A DNA stretch of 64,000 nt from Pseudomonas viridiflava (GTDB lineage Bacteria > Pseudomonadota > Gammaproteobacteria > Pseudomonadales > Pseudomonadaceae), in the NCBI RefSeq assembly GCF_900590885.1, contig NZ_UUON01000004.1, positions 496,001 to 560,000 on the forward strand, read 5' to 3'. The notes under the pieces were generated by a model that saw only the letters and a list, made by a program, of their open reading frames with translations, was not told the DNA's origin and did not search any database. The translations under genes were made by a program, and so were the position numbers. Position 1 is the stretch's first letter, and each line of letters begins with the position of its first letter. This document shows positions 39,411 through 48,947 of this stretch, in pieces.

Positions 39411-40535
39411 ATGTCCACCGAAACCCTGTTGAAAACCCCGCTGCACGCCCTGCACATCGAGCTCGGCGCGCGCATGGTGCCCTTCGCCGGCTACGACATG
39501 CCGGTGCAATACCCACTGGGCGTGATGAAAGAACACCTGCACACCCGTGATCAGGCCGGGCTGTTCGATGTGTCCCACATGGGCCAGATCCGCCTCACCG
39601 GCGCCAATGCCGCCAAGGCCCTGGAAACCCTGGTGCCGGTCGACATCATCGACCTGCCCGTGGGCATGCAGCGCTACGCCATGTTCACCAACGAGCAGGG
39701 CGGTATTCTCGACGACCTGATGGTGGCCAACCTGGGTAACGACGAACTGTTCCTGGTGGTCAACGCCGCCTGCAAGGACCAGGACCTGGCGCACCTGCGC
39801 GCGCATATCGGCGACCAGTGCAGCATCGAGCCGCTGTTCGAGGAACGCGCCCTGCTGGCCCTGCAAGGCCCGGCGGCAGTGAAAGTGCTGGCACGCCTGG
39901 CGCCGGAAGTGACCAGGATGACCTTTATGCAATTCGCCACCCTGCGCCTGCTGGGTGTGGACTGCTATGTCAGCCGTTCGGGCTACACCGGTGAAGACGG
40001 TTTTGAAATCTCCGTACCCGCTGCCAACGCCGAGGCTCTGGCGCGCAGCCTGCTGGCCGAAACCGAAGTGCAGGCCATCGGCCTCGGTGCCCGCGACTCG
40101 CTGCGCCTGGAAGCCGGCCTGTGCCTGTACGGCCACGACATGAACACCGAGACCACACCGATTGAAGCCAGCCTGTTGTGGGCGATCTCCAAGGCCCGGC
40201 GTGCCGACGGCGCCCGTGCCGGCGGCTTCCCCGGTGCCGACCGCATCTTCACCCAACAGCAAACCGGCGTGAGCCGCAAACGCGTGGGCCTGCTGCCCCA
40301 GGAACGCACGCCGGTGCGTGAAGGCGCCGAAATAGTCGATGAACATGGCAGCGTGATCGGCAGCGTGTGCAGCGGCGGCTTTGGCCCCACCCTGGGCGCT
40401 CCGCTGGCCATGGGTTACCTGGACAGCGCATTCACCGCGCTGGACAGCGAAGTGTCTGCGTTAGTGCGTGGGAAAAAAGTGCCACTGCGTGTAAGCAAAA
40501 TGCCATTTGTTCCACAGCGTTACTATCGTGGCTGA
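39411..40535 (+). CDS. gcvT: Aminomethyltransferase (glycine cleavage T protein)
   Basis: 374 residues, folate-binding T protein that transfers the methylene unit from the H-protein arm to tetrahydrofolate and frees ammonia. The family pattern is clear: VPFAGYDMPVQYPLGVMKEH, FDVSHMGQI, CYVSRSGYTGEDGFEI, GLGARDSLRLEAGLCLYGHD. The start follows CAGGAG. Last gene of the operon; a large inverted repeat follows its stop. Confidence 0.96.
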   Translation: MSTETLLKTPLHALHIELGARMVPFAGYDMPVQYPLGVMKEHLHTRDQAGLFDVSHMGQIRLTGANAAKALETLVPVDIIDLPVGMQRYAMFTNEQGGILDDLMVANLGNDELFLVVNAACKDQDLAHLRAHIGDQCSIEPLFEERALLALQGPAAVKVLARLAPEVTRMTFMQFATLRLLGVDCYVSRSGYTGEDGFEISVPAANAEALARSLLAETEVQAIGLGARDSLRLEAGLCLYGHDMNTETTPIEASLLWAISKARRADGARAGGFPGADRIFTQQQTGVSRKRVGLLPQERTPVREGAEIVDEHGSVIGSVCSGGFGPTLGAPLAMGYLDSAFTALDSEVSALVRGKKVPLRVSKMPFVPQRYYRG

Positions 40536-40923
40536 TTGACTGTTTCTATAAGTAACGCGGTTGCGTTAACGTGCACTACTCTGTAACGCAACCGCCATAA
40601 AACAGTGCATTGACGATAGTCATTGTTTAAACGTTTAACCTATAACAAGTGACCAACTCTATCGAATAAGCCGGATGCATTTTCCTGACCGAAGTGCCAT
40701 AAAGTCGAGCAAACACTGGGACTTTCCCAGGGCTTGTTTTTTCTCTATTAGTTGGCGTAGAGTTTGCCCACTGTGTTTGCATGGGTCGCTTTGAACCTGG
40801 ACCTGGGCAGTAGCTAGTTGTGCTACAACCCGTTCGACGTCTCTTACTTTCCTGCAACCCAGCCCAGTACTCTTTCATGTGGAAGGGACTGTCATTAATT
40901 TTTAGCGTCAAGGAAATAAGAAA
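40536..40923 (+). promoter_or_regulatory. Intergenic region and probable long leader of cold-shock gene
   Basis: 388 bp without a gene. After the inverted repeat the segment is AT-rich (40600-40640; TTGACG, TATAAC), a likely promoter zone. The last ~280 bases would then form a long untranslated leader, as is usual for cspA-type genes whose mRNA folding senses cold. No exact start can be read. Confidence 0.45.
40557..40595. repeat. 12-bp inverted repeat after gcvT
   Basis: GCGGTTGCGTTA (40557-40568) and TAACGCAACCGC (40584-40595) flank a 15-base loop. It could terminate the gcv operon, although no T tract follows. The right arm contains TGTAACG, the first half of a GcsR-type site, and the left arm has an internal TAACGC-GGTT-GCGTTA dyad. 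Confidence 0.7.
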
Positions 40924-41136
40924 ATGGCTGATCGTCAGAGCGGTACCGTCAAGTGGTTTAACGACGAGAAAGGGTTTGGTTTTATCACGCCAGAAAGCGG
41001 TCCGGATCTGTTCGTGCATTTCCGCGCTATTCAGGGCAACGGCTTCAAGAGCCTCAAAGAAGGCCAGAAAGTGACGTTCGTTGCTGTGCAAGGCCAGAAA
41101 GGCATGCAGGCTGACGAAGTACAAGCAGAAGCCTGA
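40924..41136 (+). CDS. Cold-shock protein, CspA family
   Basis: 70 residues, single cold-shock domain. RNP1 KGFGFI and RNP2 LFVHF are present, with [20 protein letters not shown] and ADEVQAE as family ends. An RNA chaperone that melts secondary structure. It has its own leader and terminator, so it is monocistronic. Confidence 0.96.
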   Translation: MADRQSGTVKWFNDEKGFGFITPESGPDLFVHFRAIQGNGFKSLKEGQKVTFVAVQGQKGMQADEVQAEA

Positions 41137-41148
41137 TTTTCCTGCGAC

Positions 41149-41182
41149 AAAAAGCCCCTGACATGACATCAGGGGCTTTTTT
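41149..41182 (+). terminator. Intrinsic terminator of cold-shock gene
   Basis: AAAAAGCCCCTGA / TCAGGGGCTTTTTT hairpin with a short loop and T tract, 12 bp after the stop. Confidence 0.92.
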
Positions 41183-41229
41183 ATGGGCGCTACTGCGTAA
41201 ACTGCGTGTTTTCTCCAGAGAGCCCTGCC

Positions 41230-41718
41230 ATGTCCAAACCTCTGCTGAGCCCACAGGGCGATTTTCCCGCCGTTGGCCTGGGCCGCCGCCTGGCAGCAAT
41301 GTTCTATGACTTTCTGCTGTGCACCGCGCTGCTGATCGTCACCGCGCTTATCTACAAACTGGTGTGGATCGCGTTCGTGGGCGAAGCCAAAATGCGCACC
41401 CTCACCGAATCCGGCGCGCTGGATGGCGACCCGTTGCTGTCGACGATTCTGCTGTTTGTGCTGTTTGGTTTTTTCGCCAAGTTCTGGACCCATTCGGGCC
41501 AGACCCTGGGCATGCAGGTGTGGGGGGTACGTGTGCAGAACGCCGACGGCTCGCGCATCAGCCTGTGGCAGGCGCTCTTACGGTTTGTGGTGTCGATTGC
41601 GTCGTGGTTGTGCGTGGGGCTGGGGTTTATCTGGTCGGTGTTTGATAAGCGCAAACGCAGCTGGCATGACATCTATTCGGACACGCAACTGGTGCGGATT
41701 CCGAAGCAGAAAAAGTAA
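41230..41718 (+). CDS. RDD-family membrane protein
   Basis: 162 residues. RDD signature: GLGRRLAAMFYDFLL (Arg-x-x-Asp in helix 1) and QTLGMQVWGVRVQNADG. Three hydrophobic segments are predicted: near residues 23-43, 72-92 and 120-142. SVFDKRKRSWHDIYSDTQLV is the conserved end. RDD proteins have been linked to ion transport; the role here is unknown. ATG 41230 follows CAGAGAG. A REPIN follows. Confidence 0.92.
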   Translation: MSKPLLSPQGDFPAVGLGRRLAAMFYDFLLCTALLIVTALIYKLVWIAFVGEAKMRTLTESGALDGDPLLSTILLFVLFGFFAKFWTHSGQTLGMQVWGVRVQNADGSRISLWQALLRFVVSIASWLCVGLGFIWSVFDKRKRSWHDIYSDTQLVRIPKQKK

Positions 41719-41740
41719 TTCCTAGCCTAGTGGAGATTAA

Positions 41741-41836
41741 AAATGTGGGAGGGGGCTTGCCCCCGATGGCAGTGGCTCAGTCAATGCATCTGTGACTGAC
41801 ACACCGCTATCGGGGGCAAGCCCCCTCCCACATTTG
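41741..41836. repeat. REPIN between RDD gene and nadA
   Basis: Two inverted cores, AATGTGGGAGGGGGCTTGCC and GGGGGCAAGCCCCCTCCCAC, with a ~50-bp spacer, between convergent genes. Confidence 0.92.
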
Positions 41837-41855
41837 GACTGTATTCACAGCGGGA

Positions 41856-42914
41856 TCAGGCGTTACCGGCCAACTTGAGCCGCGCAGCCTGGGTGAAATC
41901 CAGCATCCGCTTGAGCGGCCGCACAGCATGCGGAATCACCGAGGGCTCGACGAAGATCTCGTTGCTGCCCTCACGCAGGCACTGCAGCGTACGCTCCAGC
42001 GTATTCATCGCCATCCACGGGCAATGCGCGCAACTGCGACAGGCCGCGCCGTTACCGGCGGTAGGCGCCTCGACAAAGACCTTGTCCGGGCACAGCTGCT
42101 GCATCTTGTAGAAGATGCCGCGGTCGGTGGCGACGATAAAGGTCTTGTTCGGCAAGCGCTGCGCTGCGGCAATCAGTTGGCTGGTGGAGCCCACTGCGTC
42201 TGCCAGCTCGATCACCGCCGTCGGCGATTCCGGGTGCACCAGGATCGCGGCGTCCGGGTACAGCGCCTTCATGTCTTCAAGCTGCTTGGACTTGAACTCT
42301 TCGTGGACAATGCAGGCGCCGTCCCACAGGAGCATGTCGGCACCGGTCTGGCGCTGGATGTAAGTGCCCAGGTGTTTGTCAGGGCCCCAGATAATGGTCT
42401 CGCCGTTGTCCATCAGGCTTTCGACGATTTCCAGCGCGCAGCTGGAGGTCACCACCCAATCGGCGCGGGCTTTGACCGCCGCCGAGGTGTTGGCATAAAC
42501 CACCACAGTGCGCTCGGGATGCTGGTCGCAGAACGCCGAAAACTCCTCTACCGGGCAGCCCAGGTCCAGGGAGCACGTGGCTTCCAGGGTGGGCATGAGG
42601 ATGCGTTTTTCAGGCGTGAGGATTTTTGCGGTTTCGCCCATGAAACGCACGCCGGCAACCAGTACGGTCTTGGCCGGGTGGGCGGCGCCGAAGCGGGCCA
42701 TTTCCAGGGAGTCGGAAACACAGCCGCCGGTTTCTTCGGCCAAGGCCTGAATCACCGGGTCGCAGTAGAAGTGGGCGACCAGCACCGCATCCTGGGCTTT
42801 GAGCTCGGCTGCGATGGCGGCACGCAGGCTCGCCTCTTCATCGGCGCTCAGTGCCTTGGGCTGCTTGGCGTCGAGGTGGGCTTGAACCAGTAGGCGTTCG
42901 GAAATTTGCGTCAT
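41856..42914 (-). CDS. nadA: Quinolinate synthase
   Basis: 352 residues. Condenses iminoaspartate with dihydroxyacetone phosphate to quinolinate in NAD synthesis; binds a 4Fe-4S cluster through three conserved Cys, seen in [20 protein letters not shown] and [31 protein letters not shown] and the VHPESP motif are typical. ATG 42914 is the family start; the frame remains open to 43031 without support. Monocistronic. Confidence 0.96.
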   Translation of the reverse strand: MTQISERLLVQAHLDAKQPKALSADEEASLRAAIAAELKAQDAVLVAHFYCDPVIQALAEETGGCVSDSLEMARFGAAHPAKTVLVAGVRFMGETAKILTPEKRILMPTLEATCSLDLGCPVEEFSAFCDQHPERTVVVYANTSAAVKARADWVVTSSCALEIVESLMDNGETIIWGPDKHLGTYIQRQTGADMLLWDGACIVHEEFKSKQLEDMKALYPDAAILVHPESPTAVIELADAVGSTSQLIAAAQRLPNKTFIVATDRGIFYKMQQLCPDKVFVEAPTAGNGAACRSCAHCPWMAMNTLERTLQCLREGSNEIFVEPSVIPHAVRPLKRMLDFTQAARLKLAGNA

Positions 42915-43087
42915 GTTCGCAAGACCTGCAGGCGCAGTTGCGCGAAAGTCGAGTGTACCACCGGCTCTGGAGCCCTTCGGGCGCCGCCGGACGAAGTGAT
43001 TGTGTTCATCAAGCACGGTGAAGCTGCGCAAGGCTACAGAATATCGATTGGATGCAAAAGCCCAATCTGGCGGCTGGAGAGCCGGGC

Positions 43088-43129
43088 AAAAAAAACGGGA
43101 AACCCCAGCGCGGGGGTTTCCCGTTTTTT
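43088..43129 (-). terminator. Intrinsic terminator of the 524-residue protein gene
   Basis: AAACGGGAAACCCC / GGGGTTTCCCGTTT stem with A run on one side and T run on the other; works on both strands. It lies 10 bp after the stop of the minus-strand gene at 43140. Confidence 0.9.
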
Positions 43130-43139
43130 ACACCCGCTG

Positions 43140-44714
43140 TCAGCGTGACAGCGCGGCTGGGTCTTCCTGCAGCAGCACCGAGGCGTGCATGTTGGCCAGG
43201 CCGTCCTTCACGGTGGATTCCTCCAGCGCGTCCTTGGACTTCTTGCTTTCCTTGGCCGCGTACTCCAGCAGTACCAGGTAATCGCGCTTGGCCGAGGCTT
43301 CCTTGGGCACGAAGGTCTCGTCCACCCGCTTGCCCATCACGTACTTCTGCGTGCGGGTGTTCTGGCTGGCTTCCTGGGAGACCGAGGCGTGGGTCAGCAG
43401 GCCATCCTTGTAGGCCAGGTTGGCCGAGCTGCTGGCCTTGTCGTCCACTTGCACGTAGAGATAGTTCTGCGATTCCACATCACGGCCCAAGGCCGGGTTT
43501 TTAGCGCCGTTGAGGCTCTTGTGAAAACTCGCCGACAGGCTCGACTGCTGGTCCTGGGTCACGCTGCGGTCCAATGTGCTGTTGCCACCGACGCGGGTCT
43601 TTTGCGACACGTTGTAGGCAAAGCCGTCGACCTCGGAAGGACGCATCGGGTTGGACGACTCGCCCGCCTGTTTGATCGATGCCTTGAAGTCCGCCAGGCC
43701 GGTGAACAAGCCCTGGTCCGTGGAGTTACGGGTCAACGCCTCAGGCACGCTGACGCCCTGTGGGTAATTGCTGTTCATGGCGCTGAAGGCGTCCTTGAAC
43801 ATGGCCATCAGGTCGGGCTTGGCGTTGCCGCGTTCCTGCACCCGGTCAAACTGCGCCAGGTAAGTTTTCAGGGCCTTGGCCTGTTGCTGGGCATTGCCCA
43901 GGATCGCGGCGTTTTTCAGGTCGACGGCCAGGTTCAGCTCGCCGCTGGGGCCACTCATGCGGGTGGTGCGGCTCTGGCTGTCGGCATGGTAGGCCAGCGT
44001 CAGGTCAGGCCCTTCGAGGGTCTTGAGCTTGGCGTTGAGGTCGACCGAGGCCAAGACCTTGCTATCGAATTTAGTCAGGTTGCCCAGGTCGAGTTTCGGC
44101 GGTACGGCGGTCAGCCCATCCACCGCGGCCTGGAAGGCATTGCCCAACTGGCCGACGGCCTTGAGTTCGTCATCGGTCAGCGCGCCGCCGTCCACCGTGG
44201 CCTGTACACCCAGGCCGTCGTTCTGGCTGGACAGGCTGAAGGTCACGGTCTTGCCGCTGGCAGTCTTGATACTCAGGCTGACCAGGTTGTCGGCCTTGCT
44301 GTGCAACAGGCTTTGGTCGGTCTTGATCTCGCCGGCGTTTTGCGCGCGGTCGGCGCTGGCGTAGAGCACCGACTGGGAAATGTTCGCGCCGCCCTTGGCG
44401 AACTGCTCCACCAGGCTGGCGCCCAGGCCATTAAAGCGGTTGGCCGTGGACGGCGAATTGAAGTTGGTGTTGATTGCCCGGCTGAGTGCGTTCTGGCTGT
44501 CACTTTCCCAGGCACGCACGATGTCCTGGCCGGGTAACTGCCCACGGCGCGAATAGGTATCGGAAAGGGTATCGGACACCACATTGCCCAGGCTGACCAC
44601 CGAAGAGGGTCGGGCAACCGTGACATCGGTGTTGTGCGCCAGGGTAACGGGCGACGTTTCAGCAGGTCGAATGCCAAGTGTAATGGCAGTGCTGATAGGC
44701 GAAAGCGTGGTCAT
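43140..44714 (-). CDS. Uncharacterised Pseudomonas protein (524 aa)
   Basis: 524 residues from ATG 44714 (MTTLSPISTAITLGIRPAET). Soluble, Ser/Ala/Gln/Asn-rich, low aromatic content; no signal peptide, membrane segment or catalytic motif. Repetitive beta-like stretches (KTASGKTVTFSLSSQNDGLG; GALTDDELKAVGQLGNAFQ) and a long helical/charged end (YAAKESKKSKDALEESTV) give it a look of a secreted or flagellin/hook-associated-like protein, but I cannot assign it. Similar pseudomonad proteins have at times been labelled lactate dehydrogenase, for which nothing here speaks. Confidence 0.8.
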   Translation of the reverse strand: MTTLSPISTAITLGIRPAETSPVTLAHNTDVTVARPSSVVSLGNVVSDTLSDTYSRRGQLPGQDIVRAWESDSQNALSRAINTNFNSPSTANRFNGLGASLVEQFAKGGANISQSVLYASADRAQNAGEIKTDQSLLHSKADNLVSLSIKTASGKTVTFSLSSQNDGLGVQATVDGGALTDDELKAVGQLGNAFQAAVDGLTAVPPKLDLGNLTKFDSKVLASVDLNAKLKTLEGPDLTLAYHADSQSRTTRMSGPSGELNLAVDLKNAAILGNAQQQAKALKTYLAQFDRVQERGNAKPDLMAMFKDAFSAMNSNYPQGVSVPEALTRNSTDQGLFTGLADFKASIKQAGESSNPMRPSEVDGFAYNVSQKTRVGGNSTLDRSVTQDQQSSLSASFHKSLNGAKNPALGRDVESQNYLYVQVDDKASSSANLAYKDGLLTHASVSQEASQNTRTQKYVMGKRVDETFVPKEASAKRDYLVLLEYAAKESKKSKDALEESTVKDGLANMHASVLLQEDPAALSR

Positions 44715-44831
44715 GACAATCCCTGTCTTCAAATGAACAACGCCTAACTTACCCAAGGTACATTTGGATTAACAGGGAAAAACCAGCAAAGAGCCATGAC
44801 GTTAATCTGGCTCTTTGCCGTGCAGCGAAGT

Positions 44832-46118
44832 TTAAAAGCGGTAAGTCACTGAACCACCAAAGCCGTTGGCGCTGTTTTCATACTTGGCGTCGTAGGTCAG
44901 GCCTACTTGGGACAGGTTCTGGCGCACCTTGATCGGCTCCTCCTTCAGGTAGGAATACGCCACGTCGAAGGTCAGGTTGTCCACTGGGGTCCAGCCGGCA
45001 CCCAGGCTGAAAACCGTACGATCCCCGGTAGGAATCCGTACAGACCGGTCGGTGTTGTTGGTAGGTGTCTGATCCACCGAGAACCCGGTACGCAGCACCA
45101 GTTGCTTGTTGACGCGATACGCGGCGCCAATCGCATGGGACCAGGTGTCATGCCAGTGCTGTTGCTCGGTGATCGACCCCAGGCCACCGAACTGGGCGGT
45201 GAGGTCCGAGACGCCATCGTTGTTGATGGTGATCTTTTTCAACTGGCTCCAACGGGTGTAAGTGCTACCGAGGTAGAGGGTCCAGTCGTCATTGAGTTGG
45301 TGGGTGACCGAAAAATCCACCGACGAAGGTGTGGTCACATTCAGGCTGGCGTCATAGCGCTGGTCACCGCCGTCAAACGCATCGGTAATCACGCCGGAAG
45401 CGTGGGTCTTGCCGCTGAGGTGGTAGACCACTTGCGAGTGGTAGGTCACGCCAATGCGCGTACTCTCAAGGGGCTGTACGAGGATACCGGCGTTGAACCC
45501 GGTCGCGTTGTCGTCGCCTTTGACCTTGACGCTTTCGCCGCTGCCGCCGCCCAGCGGTACGTTGGAATCCAGCTCGCCATTGATGCGGTTGAAGGTCGGG
45601 CCAAAACCCACCGAGATTTTGTCGTTGAACGCGTAGCTGACCGTCGGCTGCACGGTGATGACCTGAACCTTGCTTTTGTTGCCGAAGCCATTGCCCTGGA
45701 AGCTGTGCTCGTAGTCGGTCACCAGTCCGAACGGCGCGTATATCCCCAGGCCGAAGGCCCAGTGCTCATCAATCGGCGTGACCAGGTAACCCATCGGCAC
45801 GGCGATGCCCGGCACCATGTCACCCTTGTCGGTCCCCGGGTTCTCGGCGCCGAACTGCGTGGAGCTGGCATCTTTGATATTGGTTTTGGCATCGAGGTAG
45901 GTCGCCCCAAGGCTCACCTCATTCTGCTTGAGCCGGGACATGCCCGCCGGGTTGCCGAACACCGTGCTGGCGTCATCGGCAGAGGACGATCGCCCGGCAT
46001 AGCCCGTACCCATTGAACTGATGCTTTGTTCATTAAGTGCGAAGCCACCGGCGAACAGCTGTGTGGAGGCCAGTGAAACAGCGAGCGCCAAGGCGCCTTT
46101 AAGAGTTTTGTTATTCAT
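44832..46118 (-). CDS. OmpP1/FadL-family outer-membrane channel
   Basis: 428 residues with signal peptide ending LASTQLFA. The mature N terminus GGFALNEQSISSMGTGYAGRSS and the motif FGNPAGMSRL are diagnostic of FadL-type 14-strand barrels, which let hydrophobic compounds such as long-chain fatty acids cross the outer membrane. It ends in Phe (SVTYRF), as expected for a barrel. Monocistronic, with a ~240-bp upstream region before the tRNA terminators. Confidence 0.94.
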   Translation of the reverse strand: MNNKTLKGALALAVSLASTQLFAGGFALNEQSISSMGTGYAGRSSSADDASTVFGNPAGMSRLKQNEVSLGATYLDAKTNIKDASSTQFGAENPGTDKGDMVPGIAVPMGYLVTPIDEHWAFGLGIYAPFGLVTDYEHSFQGNGFGNKSKVQVITVQPTVSYAFNDKISVGFGPTFNRINGELDSNVPLGGGSGESVKVKGDDNATGFNAGILVQPLESTRIGVTYHSQVVYHLSGKTHASGVITDAFDGGDQRYDASLNVTTPSSVDFSVTHQLNDDWTLYLGSTYTRWSQLKKITINNDGVSDLTAQFGGLGSITEQQHWHDTWSHAIGAAYRVNKQLVLRTGFSVDQTPTNNTDRSVRIPTGDRTVFSLGAGWTPVDNLTFDVAYSYLKEEPIKVRQNLSQVGLTYDAKYENSANGFGGSVTYRF

Positions 46119-46356
46119 TATTAGGACTCGAATTATTGGGCAGCGGTGAGGAAGCTACCAACGTTCGAGGTGGGTGTTTATGAAGAGTTTTTCATCCGGG
46201 GATTGTCGGACAATCTTTTGTATTTCAAAGACTTCGATGGTTTTCAAACATCCTTTTCCGACCTTTTGGCCCGATTGTGACCAAAGGGTTTTATCCCGGC
46301 TTTGCGTTCATACCGGCGAGGATTGGCAGGAGGCTTGAGGCTGCGCCCTGCCAAAA

Positions 46357-46392
46357 CAAAAAGGCCCCAAGCTGTTAATCAGCCCGGGGCCT
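46357..46392 (-). terminator. Strong hairpin with T tract downstream of tRNA-Lys
   Basis: AGGCCCC ... GCTG / CAGC ... GGGGCCT nested stem. On the minus strand it runs into TTTTTG. A second stop after the tRNA terminator. Confidence 0.8.
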
Positions 46393-46410
46393 TGCGTGTT
46401 TGTACTGGGC

Positions 46411-46455
46411 AAAAAAAAACCCGGAAATCCTCACTTGCGTGGGCCTTCCGGATTT
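46411..46455 (-). terminator. Intrinsic terminator of tRNA-Lys
   Basis: ATCCGGAA / TTTCCGGGT stem on the minus strand, followed by nine T (A run at 46411-46419). Confidence 0.8.
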
Positions 46456-46471
46456 TCTAAACCGCCAAAAA

Positions 46472-46547
46472 TGGTGGGTCGTGTGGGATTCGAACCTACG
46501 ACCAATTGGTTAAAAGCCAACTGCTCTACCAACTGAGCTAACGACCC
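46472..46547 (-). tRNA. tRNA-Lys (UUU)
   Basis: 76 bases including encoded CCA. Acceptor arms GGGTCGT / ACGACCC pair fully. D loop TTAGCTCAGTTGGTAGAGC, anticodon loop CTTTTAA with anticodon TTT, T loop GGTTCGAATCC. Both the promoter upstream and terminator downstream are visible. Confidence 0.98.
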
Positions 46548-46564
46548 GCTGTGTGGTGGCGCGT

Positions 46565-46592
46565 ATAATACTGATTTCTAAGGATTATTCAA
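46565..46592 (-). promoter_or_regulatory. Sigma-70 promoter of tRNA-Lys
   Basis: On the minus strand, TTGAAT (-35) and TATTAT (-10) with 16-bp spacing, ending 17 bp before the tRNA 5' end. Confidence 0.7.
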
Positions 46593-46610
46593 CACCTTAT
46601 TTGAAATAAA

Positions 46611-47300
46611 TCAGAAATAACGCGTTGGGTCAGTAATTCCGGCCGCTTGGAAGCCTTCTGCACGCAGTCTGCAGCTGTCGCATTTCCCACAAGCACGGCC
46701 GTCATCGTCTGCCTGATAGCAGGAAACAGTCAGCGAATAATCCACGCCAAGTCCTACGCCAGCCTTCACGATGTCGGCTTTGCTGAGGTTCTGCAGCGGT
46801 GCCAGGATGCGGAAGCCCTGCCCTTCTACACCAGCCTTGGTCGCCAGGTTGGCCATGCGCTCGAACGACTCGACGAACTCCGGGCGGCAGTCCGGGTAGC
46901 CGGAATAATCCACTGCATTGACGCCGATAAAAATGTCGCGGGCATTCAGCACTTCTGCCCAGCCGAGAGCCAGGGACAGGAACACGGTGTTGCGCGCCGG
47001 CACATAAGTGATCGGGATGCCTTCACTCGGGGCTTCCGGCACATCGATGCTGCTGTCGGTCAGGGCCGAGCCGCCGATACCGTTGAGGTTCAGGCCGATC
47101 ACCTTGTGTTCGGCGACGCCCATGTCCCGTGCGACGCGGGCAGCGGCGTTCAACTCGGCCCGATGACGCTGGCCGTAGTCGAAACTCATGGTGTAGCAGG
47201 TGTAGCCTTCAGCCTGCGCCATCGCAACCACGGTGGCGGAGTCCAGGCCACCGGACAGCAGGATTACGGCGCGTTTCTGGTCAATCGTCTGTTCGGTCAT
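46611..47300 (-). CDS. queC: 7-cyano-7-deazaguanine synthase QueC
   Basis: 229 residues. PP-loop SGGLDSAT for ATP use and C-terminal zinc site [20 protein letters not shown]. Converts carboxy-deazaguanine to preQ0 on the way to queuosine in tRNA. Start ATG 47300 lies one base after the stop of queE, so the two are translationally coupled. Confidence 0.97.
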   Translation of the reverse strand: MTEQTIDQKRAVILLSGGLDSATVVAMAQAEGYTCYTMSFDYGQRHRAELNAAARVARDMGVAEHKVIGLNLNGIGGSALTDSSIDVPEAPSEGIPITYVPARNTVFLSLALGWAEVLNARDIFIGVNAVDYSGYPDCRPEFVESFERMANLATKAGVEGQGFRILAPLQNLSKADIVKAGVGLGVDYSLTVSCYQADDDGRACGKCDSCRLRAEGFQAAGITDPTRYF

Positions 47301-47301
47301 T

Positions 47302-47949
47302 TCAGCGTCCCGGCTCGTCATTCCAAAGGTATTTATGCAACTGCAACTGCAGGCGTACGGGCAGGTTATCCGCCACCACCCAGTCGGCCAGGTCGCGGGC
47401 GTTCAGGTCGTGGTGGCTTGGGGAGTACAGCACCTCGCCCGCGCGACGGTCCAGGCCATATTGAATCAGCTTGGAATTGGCCCAGTCGTAATCATCGCGA
47501 GAACAGATGACGAACTTGACCTGGTCGTTGGCCGTCAGCAGGTCCATGTTCTCGTAGCGGTTGCGATGCGCTTCCTTGGAGCCTGGAGTCTTGAGGTCGA
47601 CCACTCGACTCACGCGCGGGTCTACCGCGGAGATATCCAGGGCGCCACTGGTTTCCAGGGACACCTCGTAACCGGCATCGCACAACTGTTTAAGCAAAGG
47701 GATGGCATTGGGCTGCGCGAGGGGCTCGCCGCCCGTCACACAGACGTAGCGCGGCCGGTAACCGGCAACCTGTTCCAGAATGTCTTCGAGGGTGCGCACC
47801 GTGCCGCCACTGAAGGCGTAGGCGCTGTCACAGTATTGGCAACGCAAAGGGCAGCCGGTCAGGCGCACAAAGACTGTGGGCAGGCCAGCGGTTCGCGTTT
47901 CACCCTGCAACGAGTAAAAAACTTCGGTGATGCGTAATGTGTCTTGCAT
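47302..47949 (-). CDS. queE: 7-carboxy-7-deazaguanine synthase QueE (radical SAM)
   Basis: 215 residues. Radical-SAM cysteines in C-x3-C-x2-C ([14 protein letters not shown]), [20 protein letters not shown] at the start and [10 protein letters not shown] for SAM. Contracts the pterin ring to carboxy-deazaguanine. Operon queE-queC. ATG 47949 is preferred over the codon at 47958 by homology. Confidence 0.96.
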   Translation of the reverse strand: MQDTLRITEVFYSLQGETRTAGLPTVFVRLTGCPLRCQYCDSAYAFSGGTVRTLEDILEQVAGYRPRYVCVTGGEPLAQPNAIPLLKQLCDAGYEVSLETSGALDISAVDPRVSRVVDLKTPGSKEAHRNRYENMDLLTANDQVKFVICSRDDYDWANSKLIQYGLDRRAGEVLYSPSHHDLNARDLADWVVADNLPVRLQLQLHKYLWNDEPGR

Positions 47950-48065
47950 AGTCGCCACGGGCGTAACAGCTAAACAGGCTGTCCGCCTCCGTCAGGCACT
48001 TCAAGCAACCCCGCCAACGCGTAGGCCCCAAGAAGCGTGTTTCATAAAAGGGCGTGGATTCTAAC

Positions 48066-48093
48066 GAAAAAACCCGCGCCAAGCGCGGGTTTC
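48066..48093 (-). terminator. Intrinsic terminator of tol-pal operon
   Basis: AAACCCGCGCC / AGCGCGGGTTT hairpin, with the T tract on the minus strand (A run at 48066-48072), about 20 bp after cpoB. Confidence 0.88.
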
Positions 48094-48113
48094 TTCTAAA
48101 CGGGCTGAATCGC

Positions 48114-48941
48114 TTACAAGCGCTGCAGATCCCGTTGAGCCAACTGGGCTGCGGAAGTCCCCGGATATTGGGCCACAACCTGCTGCAGAATGCCTTTTAC
48201 CTTGTCGGTATGACCCAGGCGGCGTTCTACGTCAGCAAGTTTGTACAGCGAGTCAGGCACCTTGGCGTGCTTGGGGTACAGCTGGCTGACCTTGGCAAAT
48301 GCCTGGCCGGCGCCCTGTAAGTCACCCTTGGCCAGGTTGACCTCACCCAACCAGTACTGGGCATTGCCCGCGTACTGGCTGTTCGGGTATTTGCGCAGGA
48401 ATGCAGTAAATGCCTGGCTGGCTTTATCGAAATCCTTGGCTTTGATCAGGTCAAAGGCTGCATCGTAATACAGCTTCTCTTTGGCCGGATCACCCGGCTC
48501 ACTGCTGGCAGCAGGGGCCGCTGCGGCCCCTGCTGCTGCACCACCGACGGCCGCACCAGGCGCGCCACCGGCAGAAGAATTATCAGGAGTAGCGGCAGGT
48601 GTAACACCGGTTCCTATACGTCGATCAAGATCCTGGTATCGCTCCAGGCCTTCTTGCTTCAGCTGGTTCACTTGGTTCTGCAGAACTTCAATGGTGCCTT
48701 GTTGCTGCGCCAATTGATCCTGCATGCGTTGCAGCTGGTTGAACAGTTCGCCCTGTGCCGAAGGGGCGGCAGTTGCCGCCCCCCCAGCATAGGCGCCGTT
48801 CGTGCCATAACCTGGTGGCGGATAGCTGCTCCCGCTATTGTTATAGCCAGAGTTGCTATCTTCCACAGGAACCGCAGCCCACACCGCAAGCGGTGCGAGG
48901 CTGAGAGCCAATACAGTTAGAGCACGACGGCACGTTCGCAT
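48114..48941 (-). CDS. cpoB: Tol-Pal coordination protein CpoB (YbgF)
   Basis: 275 residues. Signal peptide ending VWAA, N-terminal coiled coil that trimerises (LFNQLQRMQDQLAQQQGTIEVL...), Ala/Gly/Pro linker, and C-terminal TPR repeats (LYYDAAFDLIKAKDFDKASQAF; AQYWLGEVNLAKGDLQGAGQAF). Links Tol-Pal constriction with peptidoglycan synthesis in the periplasm. Last gene of the operon, 6 bp after pal. Confidence 0.95.
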   Translation of the reverse strand: MRTCRRALTVLALSLAPLAVWAAVPVEDSNSGYNNSGSSYPPPGYGTNGAYAGGAATAAPSAQGELFNQLQRMQDQLAQQQGTIEVLQNQVNQLKQEGLERYQDLDRRIGTGVTPAATPDNSSAGGAPGAAVGGAAAGAAAAPAASSEPGDPAKEKLYYDAAFDLIKAKDFDKASQAFTAFLRKYPNSQYAGNAQYWLGEVNLAKGDLQGAGQAFAKVSQLYPKHAKVPDSLYKLADVERRLGHTDKVKGILQQVVAQYPGTSAAQLAQRDLQRL

Positions 48942-48947
48942 GACGAA

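Noticed and set aside
34962..40346. Antisense frames of 909 and 781 codons over gcvP and sdaA-gcvT
   Set aside because: Same compositional shadow; the plus-strand enzymes are unmistakable and span the whole stretch.
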